Below, piece after piece: positions 1-8,948 of a stretch of DNA of 64,000 bases. Made by a program: the position numbers and the translations under genes. Positions within the stretch are counted from its first letter, which is position 1; every line of letters begins with the position of its first letter. This DNA comes from CAYMPH01 sp964392365 (GTDB taxonomy: Bacteria; Spirochaetota; UBA4802; UBA5550), in assembly GCA_964392365.1 (NCBI GenBank), contig CAYMPH010000002.1, forward strand, positions 62,001 to 126,000, given 5' to 3'. Under the pieces are notes generated by a model. That model was not told the DNA's origin. It did no database searches and saw only the letters and a list, made by a program, of their open reading frames with translations.

Positions 1-462
1 GCACTTGTTTCCGCGCGGACATGGATAAAACAGGGAAATTTTGAAAAGGCAATATTTTATACTGATACTGAGGAAGTTGGTAAAATTCTCATGAAAGGCT
101 ACTGGGATAAACTTTCTCAAAATGATAAAAATGATATAACATCTTTTATGAAGGACATATTAAAAACTAAATTTCATATTATTCAGAAAAGGCTTGCAGG
201 ACTTAAATTCAATAACCCGAGGGTTGATGAAGGCAAGGTTTTGTGCAGAACTGTTGTTGTTTTTGACAGGTCAGTTGATAAAAAGGATCAGGTTGTTGAT
301 ATTTACCTGGTGAAGAAATCTACAGGATGGAAACTTGTTGATATTTACATCATAGGTGAGGGTTTTATCTCAGGGCTGAATGAAGACAAGGTAAGACCGA
401 TAATGAAAAAAGGCGGAAAAATTGCAGATGTTAAAAACAGCATTAAGGTTGTTTTTGAATAA
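1..462 (+). CDS. MlaC/Ttg2D-like protein, C-terminal part (5' truncated by window edge)
   Basis: The frame is open from base 1 without a stop, so the ATG at 91 is probably internal and the gene begins outside the window. The visible 153 residues end with an alpha/beta pattern and a 'GWKLVDIYIIGEGF' segment followed by a polar 'DKVRPIMKKGG' helix. This resembles the C-terminal end of MlaC/Ttg2D periplasmic phospholipid-binding proteins, which usually read 'gWkvyDv..eGvS...nyr..f..i...G'. Known MlaC proteins shuttle phospholipids between the outer-membrane MlaA complex and the inner-membrane MlaFEDB transporter. The match is judged by eye from half a protein, so another NTF2-like periplasmic protein is possible. 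A lipoprotein gene follows after 20 bases and may be co-transcribed. Confidence 0.5.
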   Translation, partial: ALVSARTWIKQGNFEKAIFYTDTEEVGKILMKGYWDKLSQNDKNDITSFMKDILKTKFHIIQKRLAGLKFNNPRVDEGKVLCRTVVVFDRSVDKKDQVVDIYLVKKSTGWKLVDIYIIGEGFISGLNEDKVRPIMKKGGKIADVKNSIKVVFE

Positions 463-482
463 AAAATCAGGTAAAAAATAAT

Positions 483-1124
483 ATGAAATTTAAAATAATA
501 ATAGCTGCTTTAATTTTTGCTGCATCCTGTTCATCGGTACAGAAGGTGTACCAGATTTCAGATTATGGTAAAAATCCTTCTGAAATGATTAAACGTATTA
601 ATATTATAACAAAAAATGAAACTGCAGATGACAGTAAAAGCATGGCGTTATCTCTGATCGCGTCGGATATGGTTAAATCAAATACAAATTATATCATTAA
701 GGGAACAGGCTCTGTAAAAAAAGATACAGCTGAAGTGCAATGTTCCGGTTTCGAAGGAACAGCTGTTTTTACTCTAGCAAATAGTGAAAAGGATGCTGCA
801 GGAAAAATTAAAATTAAAGGCGTATTGTATAAATGTCCTGATCAGAAATTAATCTGGGAAGCAGTTGCTGAAGCGGACTTAAATGTTTCTGGAGATAAAA
901 AACTTGAGAATATGTCTTTAATGTATGAGGATAAATTAAATAAAATTGATGGAAAGGCCGGAAAGTATGCGCCTGCAATGTTTTCTGTTCTGTATGATAT
1001 TATTAAAACAATGCCTAATCCTGTATTAACAGATGATGAAGTTAATGAAAAAATTGAAGGCGAAACAACTGACTCTACATTTTTTGATTACCTGCTGAAT
1101 TTGCCGGCAAGGACTTCTTCATAA
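483..1124 (+). CDS. Putative outer-membrane lipoprotein, MXAN_6521/LA_1396-like
   Basis: 213 residues. A basic N-terminus and a short hydrophobic stretch end at a lipobox (FAASC, Cys16), so a lipidated secreted protein is predicted. The middle carries 'SLIASDMVKSNTNYII' and a 'GVLYKCPDQKLIWEA' segment, and the end 'MPNPVLTDDEVNEKIE' resembles the lipoprotein group known from Myxococcus MXAN_6521 and Leptospira LA_1396; function of that group is unknown. It follows the MlaC-like gene by 20 bases. The last 37 bases overlap the 3' end of the convergent glycosyltransferase gene, so the final dozen residues (FDYLLNLPARTSS) are read from the complement of that gene and look like an acquired tail. 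Family assignment is from memory of the motif; lipoprotein nature is firm. Confidence 0.65.
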   Translation: MKFKIIIAALIFAASCSSVQKVYQISDYGKNPSEMIKRINIITKNETADDSKSMALSLIASDMVKSNTNYIIKGTGSVKKDTAEVQCSGFEGTAVFTLANSEKDAAGKIKIKGVLYKCPDQKLIWEAVAEADLNVSGDKKLENMSLMYEDKLNKIDGKAGKYAPAMFSVLYDIIKTMPNPVLTDDEVNEKIEGETTDSTFFDYLLNLPARTSS

Positions 1125-2284
1125 AGTTTTTCAAGTTTTATTGCAGTTTTATTTGAGGTCCAGTTCATTGAGTATTTTTTTGCTTCAATGGATTTTTTTG
1201 CGTAAAGCTTTTTATCAGTTAGCAGAAGTTTAACCTTGCCTACAAATTCTTCAAGGTCATCTTTTACCATAAATCCGCCATTGTCGCCATTCATAACATC
1301 CTTTGTTCCCATAACGCCTATTGCAACTACTGGTGTGCCGCAGTACATTGATTCAATAGCAATAAGACCCTGGGTTTCTGTTTTGGATGGGTAGACAAGA
1401 ACATCGGCAAGTGTGTACCAGTGTTTTATAAGATGCCTGTTAACATACCCGAGTAGGATTAAATTTTTATCCAATCCTCTTTTTACGTATAAATTTCTAT
1501 ATTTTTCAATTTCAGGGCCGCTGCCTGCTATAACAAGAATTGCATCCGGTATTTCTTTTATTACTTCTTCAAGAACATCCACTAAAAAATTTACATTTTT
1601 TTCTGCTGTAATTCTTCCTGCATAAAATAAAATTTTTTTACTTTTAAGAATAGGATAATCCTTGTAAAATCTTGAATTAATTTTTTCTTTTTTCTTATCA
1701 GTGCCTTTGAATTCATCTTCATCTAATCCTGTTGGAATAATAAAAACAGGATTTTTTGTTTTATAGGATTTTATAACATCAGCCATTTGCTGAGTTGGAA
1801 CGATAATAATCTGAGCACGATTGTATGCTTTGAGTACTCTGTACTTAGGATATTTTCTGGTAAAGAAATATGGTAAAAAGGGATAGTAAAGGGCTAAATA
1901 TTCCTCCCAGAATGTATGAGCTGTTGCTACAACAGGAATTTTTTTTACAGCAGCATATTCCCAGCATAGCCTTGCCATAGGGAATTCTGTCTGTATGTGA
2001 ATTATATCAGGTTTTATTTTATCAAGTTCAGTATATACTTTTTTTCTCATCCATGGATATACCATTCGCGCTTCTGATTTAGTTCCAAGCAGAGGATAGG
2101 AAGAAAACCGGTGAATATCCGGATTTTTCATTTCCTTGTCAATATTTTCAAAACCTGGATACTCGGGAGCGAATACGTGAATTCTATGGCCGCGTCTAAT
2201 GAGTTCTTTTTTAAAAGAATCTATTGAAACCGACATCCCGCTAATTTGCGGCCAGTAATTTTCTGTAGCATATACTATGTTCAT
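1088..2284 (-). CDS. Glycosyltransferase family 4 (GT-B fold)
   Basis: 398 residues, full length for a GT4 enzyme. The N-terminal Rossmann half contains 'NYWPQISGMSVSIDSFKKEL' (acceptor side, glycine-rich loop) and 'VVATAHTF'. The C-terminal half contains the hallmark 'FYAGRITAEKN', 'VIAGSGPEIEKYR', the E-x7-E region 'TETQGLIAIESM' and 'GTPVVAIGVMG'. These enzymes transfer a sugar from a nucleotide-sugar donor with retention, commonly onto glycolipids or cell-surface glycans at the cytoplasmic face of the membrane. The donor and acceptor cannot be read here. It is the downstream member of a tandem pair with about 70 percent similarity by eye to the next gene, on the same strand with a 155-base gap. 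Its 3' end overlaps the convergent lipoprotein gene by 37 bases. Confidence 0.9.
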   Translation of the reverse strand: MNIVYATENYWPQISGMSVSIDSFKKELIRRGHRIHVFAPEYPGFENIDKEMKNPDIHRFSSYPLLGTKSEARMVYPWMRKKVYTELDKIKPDIIHIQTEFPMARLCWEYAAVKKIPVVATAHTFWEEYLALYYPFLPYFFTRKYPKYRVLKAYNRAQIIIVPTQQMADVIKSYKTKNPVFIIPTGLDEDEFKGTDKKKEKINSRFYKDYPILKSKKILFYAGRITAEKNVNFLVDVLEEVIKEIPDAILVIAGSGPEIEKYRNLYVKRGLDKNLILLGYVNRHLIKHWYTLADVLVYPSKTETQGLIAIESMYCGTPVVAIGVMGTKDVMNGDNGGFMVKDDLEEFVGKVKLLLTDKKLYAKKSIEAKKYSMNWTSNKTAIKLEKLYEEVLAGKFSR

Positions 2285-2439
2285 TTTTTTTTTGCTCTTG
2301 AATTACATTATTTTTGAAAGCAGAGTAATAGTCAAATAATATTTTCAATAAAGAGTCAAGGTAGTACTATCAAGCATATATACTTGATTTTATATCTGAA
2401 AAAAAATAATACTGCAGGTTACATAAAAAGCAGGTTTTA

Positions 2440-3645
2440 TTATTTGCTGAATTTACCGGAAAGAACTTCTTTATAAAGCTTTTCGAGTTTTTCTGCTGAT
2501 TTTTTTGAAGTCCAGTTCATTGAATATTTTTTTGCTTCAGCGGATTTTTTTGCATAAAGCTTTTTATCAGTTAGAAGAAGTTTCACCTTGCCGGAAAATT
2601 CATTGCGGTCTTCATTTACCATAAATCCGCCATTATCCCCGCCCATAACATCTTTGGTGCCCATTACTCCAATTGCAACTACAGGTGTACTGCAATACAT
2701 TGATTCAATTGTAACAAGACCCTGGGTTTCAGTTTTGGACGGAAAAACAAGAACGTCTGCAAGAGAGTACCAGTATTTTATTATAGTTCTTTCTACATAA
2801 CCGAGCATAATAATGTGTTTATCTAGTCCCTTTTGGGTAAATAATTGCTTGAATAAATCAATTTTAGGGCCGCTGCCTGCTATAACAAGCATGGTATCAG
2901 GAATTTCTTTCAGCACATCTTCTAGAACATCCAGTAAGAAATTAATATTTTTTTCAGCGCCTACTCGGCCTGCATAAAACAGTATTTTTTTATTTTTAAG
3001 AACTGGATATTCCTTGTAGAATCTGGAATTTTTCTTTTCTTTCTGCTTGTCAGTTCCGCTGAATTCATTTTCGTTTATTCCTGTTGGAATGATGAAAACA
3101 GGTCTTTTGATTTTATATGATTTCAAAACATCAGCCATCTGCCGGGTAGGGGCAATGACTATCTGAGCACGGTTATATGCTTTCAGTAACCGATATGGGA
3201 CATATCTTTTAATAAAGAAATCCGGAAGATAAGGGTAGTATATTTTTACATATTCTTCAAAATACGTGTGTGCTGTAGCTACTAGCGGAACATTGTTTTC
3301 GGCAGCATAATCCCAGCAGAATCGGGGCATTGGAAATTCAGTTTGAAGGTGTATAATATCAGGTTTTACTTTATCAAGTTCCATATAAATTTTTTTTCTT
3401 GACCATGGATAAACCAGCCAGTCTTCAGGTTTACCGCCTGAACTGAAAAGCATCGGATATCCAGGGAACCGGTGAACATTTTTATTTTTCATTTCTTTGT
3501 CTATATTTTCATAACCTGGATATATGGAACAGAAAACATGGAGTTCATGACCGAGTTTTTCAAATTCTTTTTTAAATGAATCAATTGAAACGGCCATTCC
3601 GCTTACGTGGGGCCAGTAATTATCTGTTGGATAAACAATTTTCAT
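2440..3645 (-). CDS. Glycosyltransferase family 4 (tandem paralogue)
   Basis: 401 residues with the same GT4 landmarks as its neighbour: 'NYWPHVSGMAVSIDSF', 'FYAGRVGAEKN', 'VIAGSGPKIDLF', 'TETQGLVTIESM' and 'STPVVAIGVMGTKDVM'. Long stretches are identical to the adjacent gene, including 'VKLLLTDKKLYAKKS' near the C-terminus, so the two arose by tandem duplication. Divergence is greatest in the N-terminal acceptor domain, for example an insertion around 'SSGGKPEDWLVYPW', which suggests different acceptors. Start is the ATG at 3645; the gene is about 50 bases from the preceding degenerate GGDEF gene on the same strand. A role in adding successive sugars to a glycolipid or surface polysaccharide is inference only. 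Confidence 0.9.
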   Translation of the reverse strand: MKIVYPTDNYWPHVSGMAVSIDSFKKEFEKLGHELHVFCSIYPGYENIDKEMKNKNVHRFPGYPMLFSSGGKPEDWLVYPWSRKKIYMELDKVKPDIIHLQTEFPMPRFCWDYAAENNVPLVATAHTYFEEYVKIYYPYLPDFFIKRYVPYRLLKAYNRAQIVIAPTRQMADVLKSYKIKRPVFIIPTGINENEFSGTDKQKEKKNSRFYKEYPVLKNKKILFYAGRVGAEKNINFLLDVLEDVLKEIPDTMLVIAGSGPKIDLFKQLFTQKGLDKHIIMLGYVERTIIKYWYSLADVLVFPSKTETQGLVTIESMYCSTPVVAIGVMGTKDVMGGDNGGFMVNEDRNEFSGKVKLLLTDKKLYAKKSAEAKKYSMNWTSKKSAEKLEKLYKEVLSGKFSK

Positions 3646-3696
3646 ATTATTCCTCTTAAATAAGATTAATTTCTAAAGCAAACTTGTAGTCAAATA

Positions 3697-6243
3697 TTAT
3701 TTTCTATATAAAGTTAAAACTTTATCATCCAGCATTCCAGCTCTGTTGAAATCTCTTTCTGATATTACCATGTTGTAACTTTTTGGAAACCCAATATTAT
3801 TTATAGTCTTTTCATTTACGAATGAAAGTATTTTTTTTGCAACAGAAAGATTGTAATCAGAATTCGTTCCTGTCCTTTCCTGATATAGTGCCGTATTTAA
3901 TGCGGGATGTATTGTTTCATTCGCCGGGGATTTTAAATTTGAATGTAAATTAAAAATCTCATTGCTGATTTCTGCAAAAATATCTACCGAATCTAATAAA
4001 CTGATATCATTTACATAGCCAAATATAAAACCACCATCGGTTTTAATAGCTATATTATTTTTATTCATTTCCGGTTTTGTAATTGAACGAATTATTTTCC
4101 GGGAAATTTCGATTAAAACTTTATCACCAGCTGAATGTCCTATCGATTCGTTTATTTTTTTCAGGCCGTTTATTTCACAAAGGAAAATAATTCTTAAATT
4201 GCTTAATTTATAATTTCTGTTTTCATTGTATAATTTTGGAATAATCTGATCTTCAAAATATTCATGTTTCCATAATCCTGTTAACGGATCTTTGTAAAAA
4301 TTATTAATTTCATTCAGGACAGCGTTATTTGTTTCTAAATCTATCTCATCAAGAAACTCATCAAATTCTTCAGATTCTTCAGTTCCTTTTTCTTCTTCCG
4401 GGCGATTTTTAATTTTTTCAATTTTTTTATTCAGATTCTCCTTGTCTTTCAGCATCGCGTCTATACCTTCGTGATTAAGCTCTTTTGCTATATGATAGCT
4501 AAGGGAGCATATTCCTTCCAGAAAATCCTGCAGTGTTATTTCATCTTTTTTTAAAACAATACCTGTACGCGAGGATTTTATTTTCTTTAAGACTGCGTTA
4601 ATATAGAAATCATAATTTTTTTTAATATCATCATGATTAATTTCTTTCTGTGAATAGTAATGGGTGATCGCTTCATTTATCCGGACAGCAAGTTCATAGC
4701 ATTTGTTTGAAATGTTCTGAAGTGTTGATTTTGCCAGAAGTATAGTCGGGCTATAAGCAGATTTGGGAATTTCGAGCCTGGTTATATTGTATATAAACTG
4801 TTTTGGATTCATTTCAGGAGGAATTGAAAATTTCAGTAATTCTTTAATGTCTGTTGGTGACAATTTGAAATTATTTATATTTAAAGCTTCCGCAGCATCT
4901 ATTATGTTCGGAAAATCCCTGAAGAAATCATTGTATTCTTTGCCGTCATAAATCAGTATGAAGTTATCCTGATCGTTTACCGGATCTACAAAAAGCCTGA
5001 TAAAACCTTCAGCCAGCCTTATAAATTTTGCAACAGGTCTGGTCTGAAATTCAGTTATCCATTTTTTATATATGACATCTGATTCAATGCGGAATATTCT
5101 ATCTTCCAACTCCGGAGATGATTTAAGAAAAATTTCAAAAATTCTATCAATGATATTGATCTTCTCAATTATAGTCTTTTCATCACTCTGTTTTTTTGTT
5201 CTGGATTCTTTATCTAAATTTTCAGCGTGGATTGTTAAATGTTTTTTCGTTGCATCAAGTTTTATATCTGTATCTAGAAGGTAAATAATCTGATTAATAC
5301 TTTTGATAATTATTTTTTCTCTTGCAGTATAGTAGGATAGTAAAAGCCCTGTTACTGTTTCTGTTATAATCTGATGCTGTGATAATTTTACCGGTCTGCC
5401 ATTGCTGATAGGCTGATCCAGCAGAAATTTTATATAACCTAAAAGACCATGTTCCTGAGGCTGGTTTTTTACTGCCTTTTGAATTGAAGAATCCATAAAA
5501 GCTGCATTTTTTAAAATGATAAGATAAACATCAGAAAAATTATCAAATTCTTTGGCTATATGCCTTGTATCGTAACTGCTTTCCTGTTTTATTTCCATAA
5601 GATTAACCAGGGGCTCTTTTAATCTCAATAAAACATCAAGAGCATTATATTCAAGCGTGCTCAATAAATAGTATTCTTTATTCATGACAGGTAGAATGCT
5701 CTTTTCAATGATTCCCTGCCATGGAAAAATTTTTTCTCTTAAAATCCTGAAAGATGAATCTTTCAGTTTATGTGAAAACAGAGTAATGGTTCCATTGTCA
5801 ATGGCAAACATCGTTAATCTGAACCAGTCAATTATTCCGCTGGATGATTTCAGCTCTTCAATTTCTCTCATTGATTGGGCTTGTTCCTGCTGAGACCTCT
5901 TTTCAGATTCATGCCTTGATTTTATTTTATGTATCAGATCTTCCATCATTCTTTTTGTTGAGACCGGCGGAAGTTTTGATCCTGTTATTGCAGTGACTTC
6001 GTTTTTTTCATGATCTGTGAGCATAACCCCATTTGAAATCATGTAACGGTTGAATGACTGGTATGTATTTTGAAATTCTATGTAGGCTTTCTGATCAGCG
6101 GAGTTCTTCAGCGATTCCTTCATCGTCTCGAGAAATCTTTCGAATTTTTCTATGTCGGAAAAATGCTGCTGGGAATAAACTTCAACATCATTAAAATAAT
6201 GGTCTAATTTGGCTGATTTTTTTTTGTTTAAATCTTCTGGCAT
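3697..6243 (-). CDS. Large cytoplasmic protein with C-terminal degenerate GGDEF domain
   Basis: 848 residues, no signal peptide or membrane segment. The first 600 residues are helical and match nothing I recognise. An acidic linker with an E/D-rich run lies near residues 620-650. The C-terminal 190 residues have the diguanylate cyclase fold signature: 'DPLTGLWKHEYFEDQI' start, then 'IFLCEINGLKKINESIGHS' (substrate and metal helix), then 'GDKVLIEIS'. The active-site hairpin that should read GG(D/E)EF reads 'TDGGFIFG', so both acidic catalytic residues are missing and cyclase activity is unlikely. Degenerate GGDEF domains often act as GTP or c-di-GMP sensors or as structural partners. Similar large GGDEF proteins occur in spirochaetes. 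The gene ends 51 bases before the glycosyltransferase pair and may head that unit. Confidence 0.75.
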   Translation of the reverse strand: MPEDLNKKKSAKLDHYFNDVEVYSQQHFSDIEKFERFLETMKESLKNSADQKAYIEFQNTYQSFNRYMISNGVMLTDHEKNEVTAITGSKLPPVSTKRMMEDLIHKIKSRHESEKRSQQEQAQSMREIEELKSSSGIIDWFRLTMFAIDNGTITLFSHKLKDSSFRILREKIFPWQGIIEKSILPVMNKEYYLLSTLEYNALDVLLRLKEPLVNLMEIKQESSYDTRHIAKEFDNFSDVYLIILKNAAFMDSSIQKAVKNQPQEHGLLGYIKFLLDQPISNGRPVKLSQHQIITETVTGLLLSYYTAREKIIIKSINQIIYLLDTDIKLDATKKHLTIHAENLDKESRTKKQSDEKTIIEKINIIDRIFEIFLKSSPELEDRIFRIESDVIYKKWITEFQTRPVAKFIRLAEGFIRLFVDPVNDQDNFILIYDGKEYNDFFRDFPNIIDAAEALNINNFKLSPTDIKELLKFSIPPEMNPKQFIYNITRLEIPKSAYSPTILLAKSTLQNISNKCYELAVRINEAITHYYSQKEINHDDIKKNYDFYINAVLKKIKSSRTGIVLKKDEITLQDFLEGICSLSYHIAKELNHEGIDAMLKDKENLNKKIEKIKNRPEEEKGTEESEEFDEFLDEIDLETNNAVLNEINNFYKDPLTGLWKHEYFEDQIIPKLYNENRNYKLSNLRIIFLCEINGLKKINESIGHSAGDKVLIEISRKIIRSITKPEMNKNNIAIKTDGGFIFGYVNDISLLDSVDIFAEISNEIFNLHSNLKSPANETIHPALNTALYQERTGTNSDYNLSVAKKILSFVNEKTINNIGFPKSYNMVISERDFNRAGMLDDKVLTLYRK

Positions 6244-6463
6244 AAAACGGGCCTTTTTATTATAAAGTATTTGATTTATATGAAAGTTTTTTTGGAAATA
6301 TTATTATTTTTATATTTAATGATAATAATCAAGTCAAGCATATATTATTTATGCGATTTCAATAATTGATTTAAAAGTTTTTATTGTTTGACAAATGAGT
6401 AATTAATACGAGTTTTTATCGAGCATGAAAATATTTCAGACTGAATTTTCAGGAGGATTTTAA

Positions 6464-8047
6464 ATGTCTATAAAATTAAGGAAGAACGATATAAAGAGCA
6501 ACTATTCAGGCGGCGATAAATATGATATTATAATTATAGGTTCAGGAATCAGCGGCCTTTCAGCCGGCTGCATGATGCTTAAGAATTCATCAGATAAAAA
6601 AATTCTTATTATTGAAAAGAATTCATATACCGGAGGATATGTAACAGCCTATGAAAAAAGCGGTTATGTTTTTGAAACAACTCAGCTGTTTCCTAATGTT
6701 CCGGATATTCTTGAATATCTGGGTCTGAAGATTAAGCTGAAAAAATTTCCCGGAACATTTATGCGCAGGATAATAGTTGATAAAGGTGAAGTTAGCGAGT
6801 ACAGGCTTCCTGCAGGTGCTGACAACATGGTGAAATATCTTTCGGATAAATTCCCTTCTGAAGCTTTGAAAATAAAAAAATTTATGAAATATTCACAAGA
6901 AGCTTTTGCCCAGGTAAAAAAGCTGAAAGCAAATATGACATTTAAAGACAAACTTCTCATTCCATTCAAAGCTCCCAAGGTACTTGCAAATTTAAATAAA
7001 ACATACAGCCGGTATATTGACAGTTTCGGAATCACAGATATTAAACTGAGGGAGGTTCTTGAGTCATTTGCTTCTTTTTCAGGAACTCCGGCTGAACGCG
7101 GATCATCTATTCTGACATTCGGTGCAATGCTGTCCACGGGTGAGCAATGCTACAGGCCATACGGCTTTTATGATGAGTTTCCTGCTGAAATGACAGAACT
7201 GTTTCAGAAAATGGGAGGAGAGGTAAGGCTTTCTTCCGAGGTTGAAAAAATTGTAATAAAGAATAACTGTGTTGAGGGGATTCAGGTTAAGGGTGATAAA
7301 GGATTTATTAAAGCAGATATAGTTATTACAACAATTGATCCGATGCACTGTTTGAAAGATCTCGTTGGATATGAAAATCTTCCTGCTGAATATGTTGAAA
7401 AACTTGCCGGTATACTGATGTCTCCTTCATCGATAAATGTTTCTATCGGCCTTGATGATAAAATCGATATGACTAAATATGATCTTGATTATCCTTATAA
7501 TGTTATTTCTACTGAATTCGGCACTACAGAAAAACTTTACAAAGCTGCTATAGATGGAGATAATGGCTTTTCAAAAGATTGTTTCCATATGGGTGTAGTA
7601 TGCCCGTCACTCGTAACAGGATCAAAAAATATTTTAACTTTAAGATGTGTTCCTTTTGGAATGAACAGCTGGAATAAGTGGAGAGAAACTGACAGGAAAA
7701 AATATGATGAAGAAAAAAATAAATGGGCAGATTTTTTTATAGATATTGCTGAAAAATATTTTGTACCTGATTTAAAAAAGCATATTGTGGTAAAGGATAT
7801 ATCAACTCCGGCTACATACTCCAGATATTCCGGTTCTCCTACCGGAAGTATTTATGATATGGCCTCAATTGTTACGCAGTTCGGCCCGAAAAGACTGTCA
7901 ATGAAAACCCCGGTAAAAAATCTTTATCAGCCGAGGTTTTCTCACGGAATATACGGCAGTCTTATGAGCGGGGTTCAGGTTGTTGATAATATACTTGATG
8001 GAAAATTCAACGGCGGAAATTCGCTTTTTAATCCGGTTAAAAGGTAA
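6464..8047 (+). CDS. FAD-dependent phytoene desaturase / retinol saturase-like oxidoreductase
   Basis: 527 residues, typical for the CrtI/retinol saturase branch of amine-oxidase-like flavoproteins. A strong ribosome site (caggagg) lies 8 bases before the ATG. The dinucleotide-binding fold starts at about residue 23 with 'IIIIGSGISGLSAG' (GxGxxG) and a downstream acidic strand end 'ILIIEKNSYTGGYV'. The second FAD motif is near the C-terminus: 'GIYGSLMSGVQVVDNIL'. Family members desaturate or saturate isoprenoid and polyene chains, or act on unknown lipids. No other carotenoid gene is nearby, so the substrate is open. A TTGACA box at 6388-6393 in the upstream gap is a possible promoter element. 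The fumarase-malic enzyme genes follow at once in the same direction. Confidence 0.8.
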   Translation: MSIKLRKNDIKSNYSGGDKYDIIIIGSGISGLSAGCMMLKNSSDKKILIIEKNSYTGGYVTAYEKSGYVFETTQLFPNVPDILEYLGLKIKLKKFPGTFMRRIIVDKGEVSEYRLPAGADNMVKYLSDKFPSEALKIKKFMKYSQEAFAQVKKLKANMTFKDKLLIPFKAPKVLANLNKTYSRYIDSFGITDIKLREVLESFASFSGTPAERGSSILTFGAMLSTGEQCYRPYGFYDEFPAEMTELFQKMGGEVRLSSEVEKIVIKNNCVEGIQVKGDKGFIKADIVITTIDPMHCLKDLVGYENLPAEYVEKLAGILMSPSSINVSIGLDDKIDMTKYDLDYPYNVISTEFGTTEKLYKAAIDGDNGFSKDCFHMGVVCPSLVTGSKNILTLRCVPFGMNSWNKWRETDRKKYDEEKNKWADFFIDIAEKYFVPDLKKHIVVKDISTPATYSRYSGSPTGSIYDMASIVTQFGPKRLSMKTPVKNLYQPRFSHGIYGSLMSGVQVVDNILDGKFNGGNSLFNPVKR

Positions 8048-8096
8048 TAATAACCTTATTTGGATTATAACAAACTATTCTTTACGGATGTTTTTT

Positions 8097-8936
8097 ATGA
8101 AGACAGTGAAATATTCTGAAATTGTTGAGCGCGTTTCATTTATGTGTCAGGATGCTAATTTTGATCTTGGCGATGATGTTGTTGCTGCTTTTAACAGATT
8201 TAAAAAAACTGAAAAGTCTCCCTCCGGGAGAGAAATTCTTGATCAGCTTTTAAAGAATCAGGAGATTGCCCGCAATGAGAAAATTGCTCTTTGCCAGGAT
8301 ACAGGATTTGCAGTTTTTTTTGTTGAACTTGGTGATGATCTACGTGTTGAAGGAGGTACTCTGACTGATGCAATTAATGAAGGTGTACGCAAAGGATATG
8401 GAGAAGGATATTTAAGGAAATCAATATGTCATCCATTTACAAGAAAAAACACAGGAGATAATACACCTGCAATAATTCATGTTGAGCTTGCAAAAGGGGA
8501 GCACCTTAAAATTATTCTTGCTCCAAAAGGCGGAGGCAGTGAGAATATGAGCGGGGTTATGATGCTTAAGCCTTCTGATGGAAAAGAAGGTATAAAAAAA
8601 AGTATTATTCAGATTGTAAAGAATTCCGGTGCCAATCCGTGCCCGCCGGTTATTGTTGGAGTGGGTATAGGCGGAACATTTGAAAAGGCTGCACTCATAT
8701 CTAAAAAAGCTCTGCTTCGTCCAATAGGATCATCCAATCCTGATCCTGAACTAGATGAGATGGAAAAGGAGCTGCTTGAGAGTATTAATAAACTTGGCAT
8801 AGGACCTCTGGGCCTGGGAGGCAGCACAACTGCAATGGCAGTGCATATTGAGATGCATCCATGCCACATAGCATCGCTGCCTCTTGCTGTGAACATAAAC
8901 TGTCATTCAAGCAGGCATAAGGAATATGAATTCTGA
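8097..8936 (+). CDS. Fumarate hydratase class I, alpha subunit
   Basis: 279 residues from the ATG at 8097 (MKTVKYSEIVERV). An upstream in-frame ATG inside the previous gene would add unconserved residues. This is the N-terminal half of the oxygen-sensitive [4Fe-4S] fumarase that is a single chain in E. coli FumA. The cluster and substrate motifs are visible: 'ALCQDTGFAVFF' with the first cysteine ligand, 'GGGSENMSG', 'NPCPPVIVGVGIGGTFE' and 'EMHPCHIASLPLAV', which supplies further cysteines. It converts fumarate and L-malate reversibly in the TCA cycle; the close homologue L(+)-tartrate dehydratase alpha cannot be ruled out fully. The beta subunit follows after 12 bases and malic enzyme comes next, so the local operon takes fumarate to malate to pyruvate. 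Confidence 0.92.
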   Translation: MKTVKYSEIVERVSFMCQDANFDLGDDVVAAFNRFKKTEKSPSGREILDQLLKNQEIARNEKIALCQDTGFAVFFVELGDDLRVEGGTLTDAINEGVRKGYGEGYLRKSICHPFTRKNTGDNTPAIIHVELAKGEHLKIILAPKGGGSENMSGVMMLKPSDGKEGIKKSIIQIVKNSGANPCPPVIVGVGIGGTFEKAALISKKALLRPIGSSNPDPELDEMEKELLESINKLGIGPLGLGGSTTAMAVHIEMHPCHIASLPLAVNINCHSSRHKEYEF

Positions 8937-8948
8937 TGGAGAAACAAA

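Noticed and set aside
7980..8096. N-terminal extension of the fumarase alpha frame
   Set aside because: The first 39 codons overlap the flavoenzyme gene or the gap and are not fumarase-like; the ATG at 8097 fits the family length.
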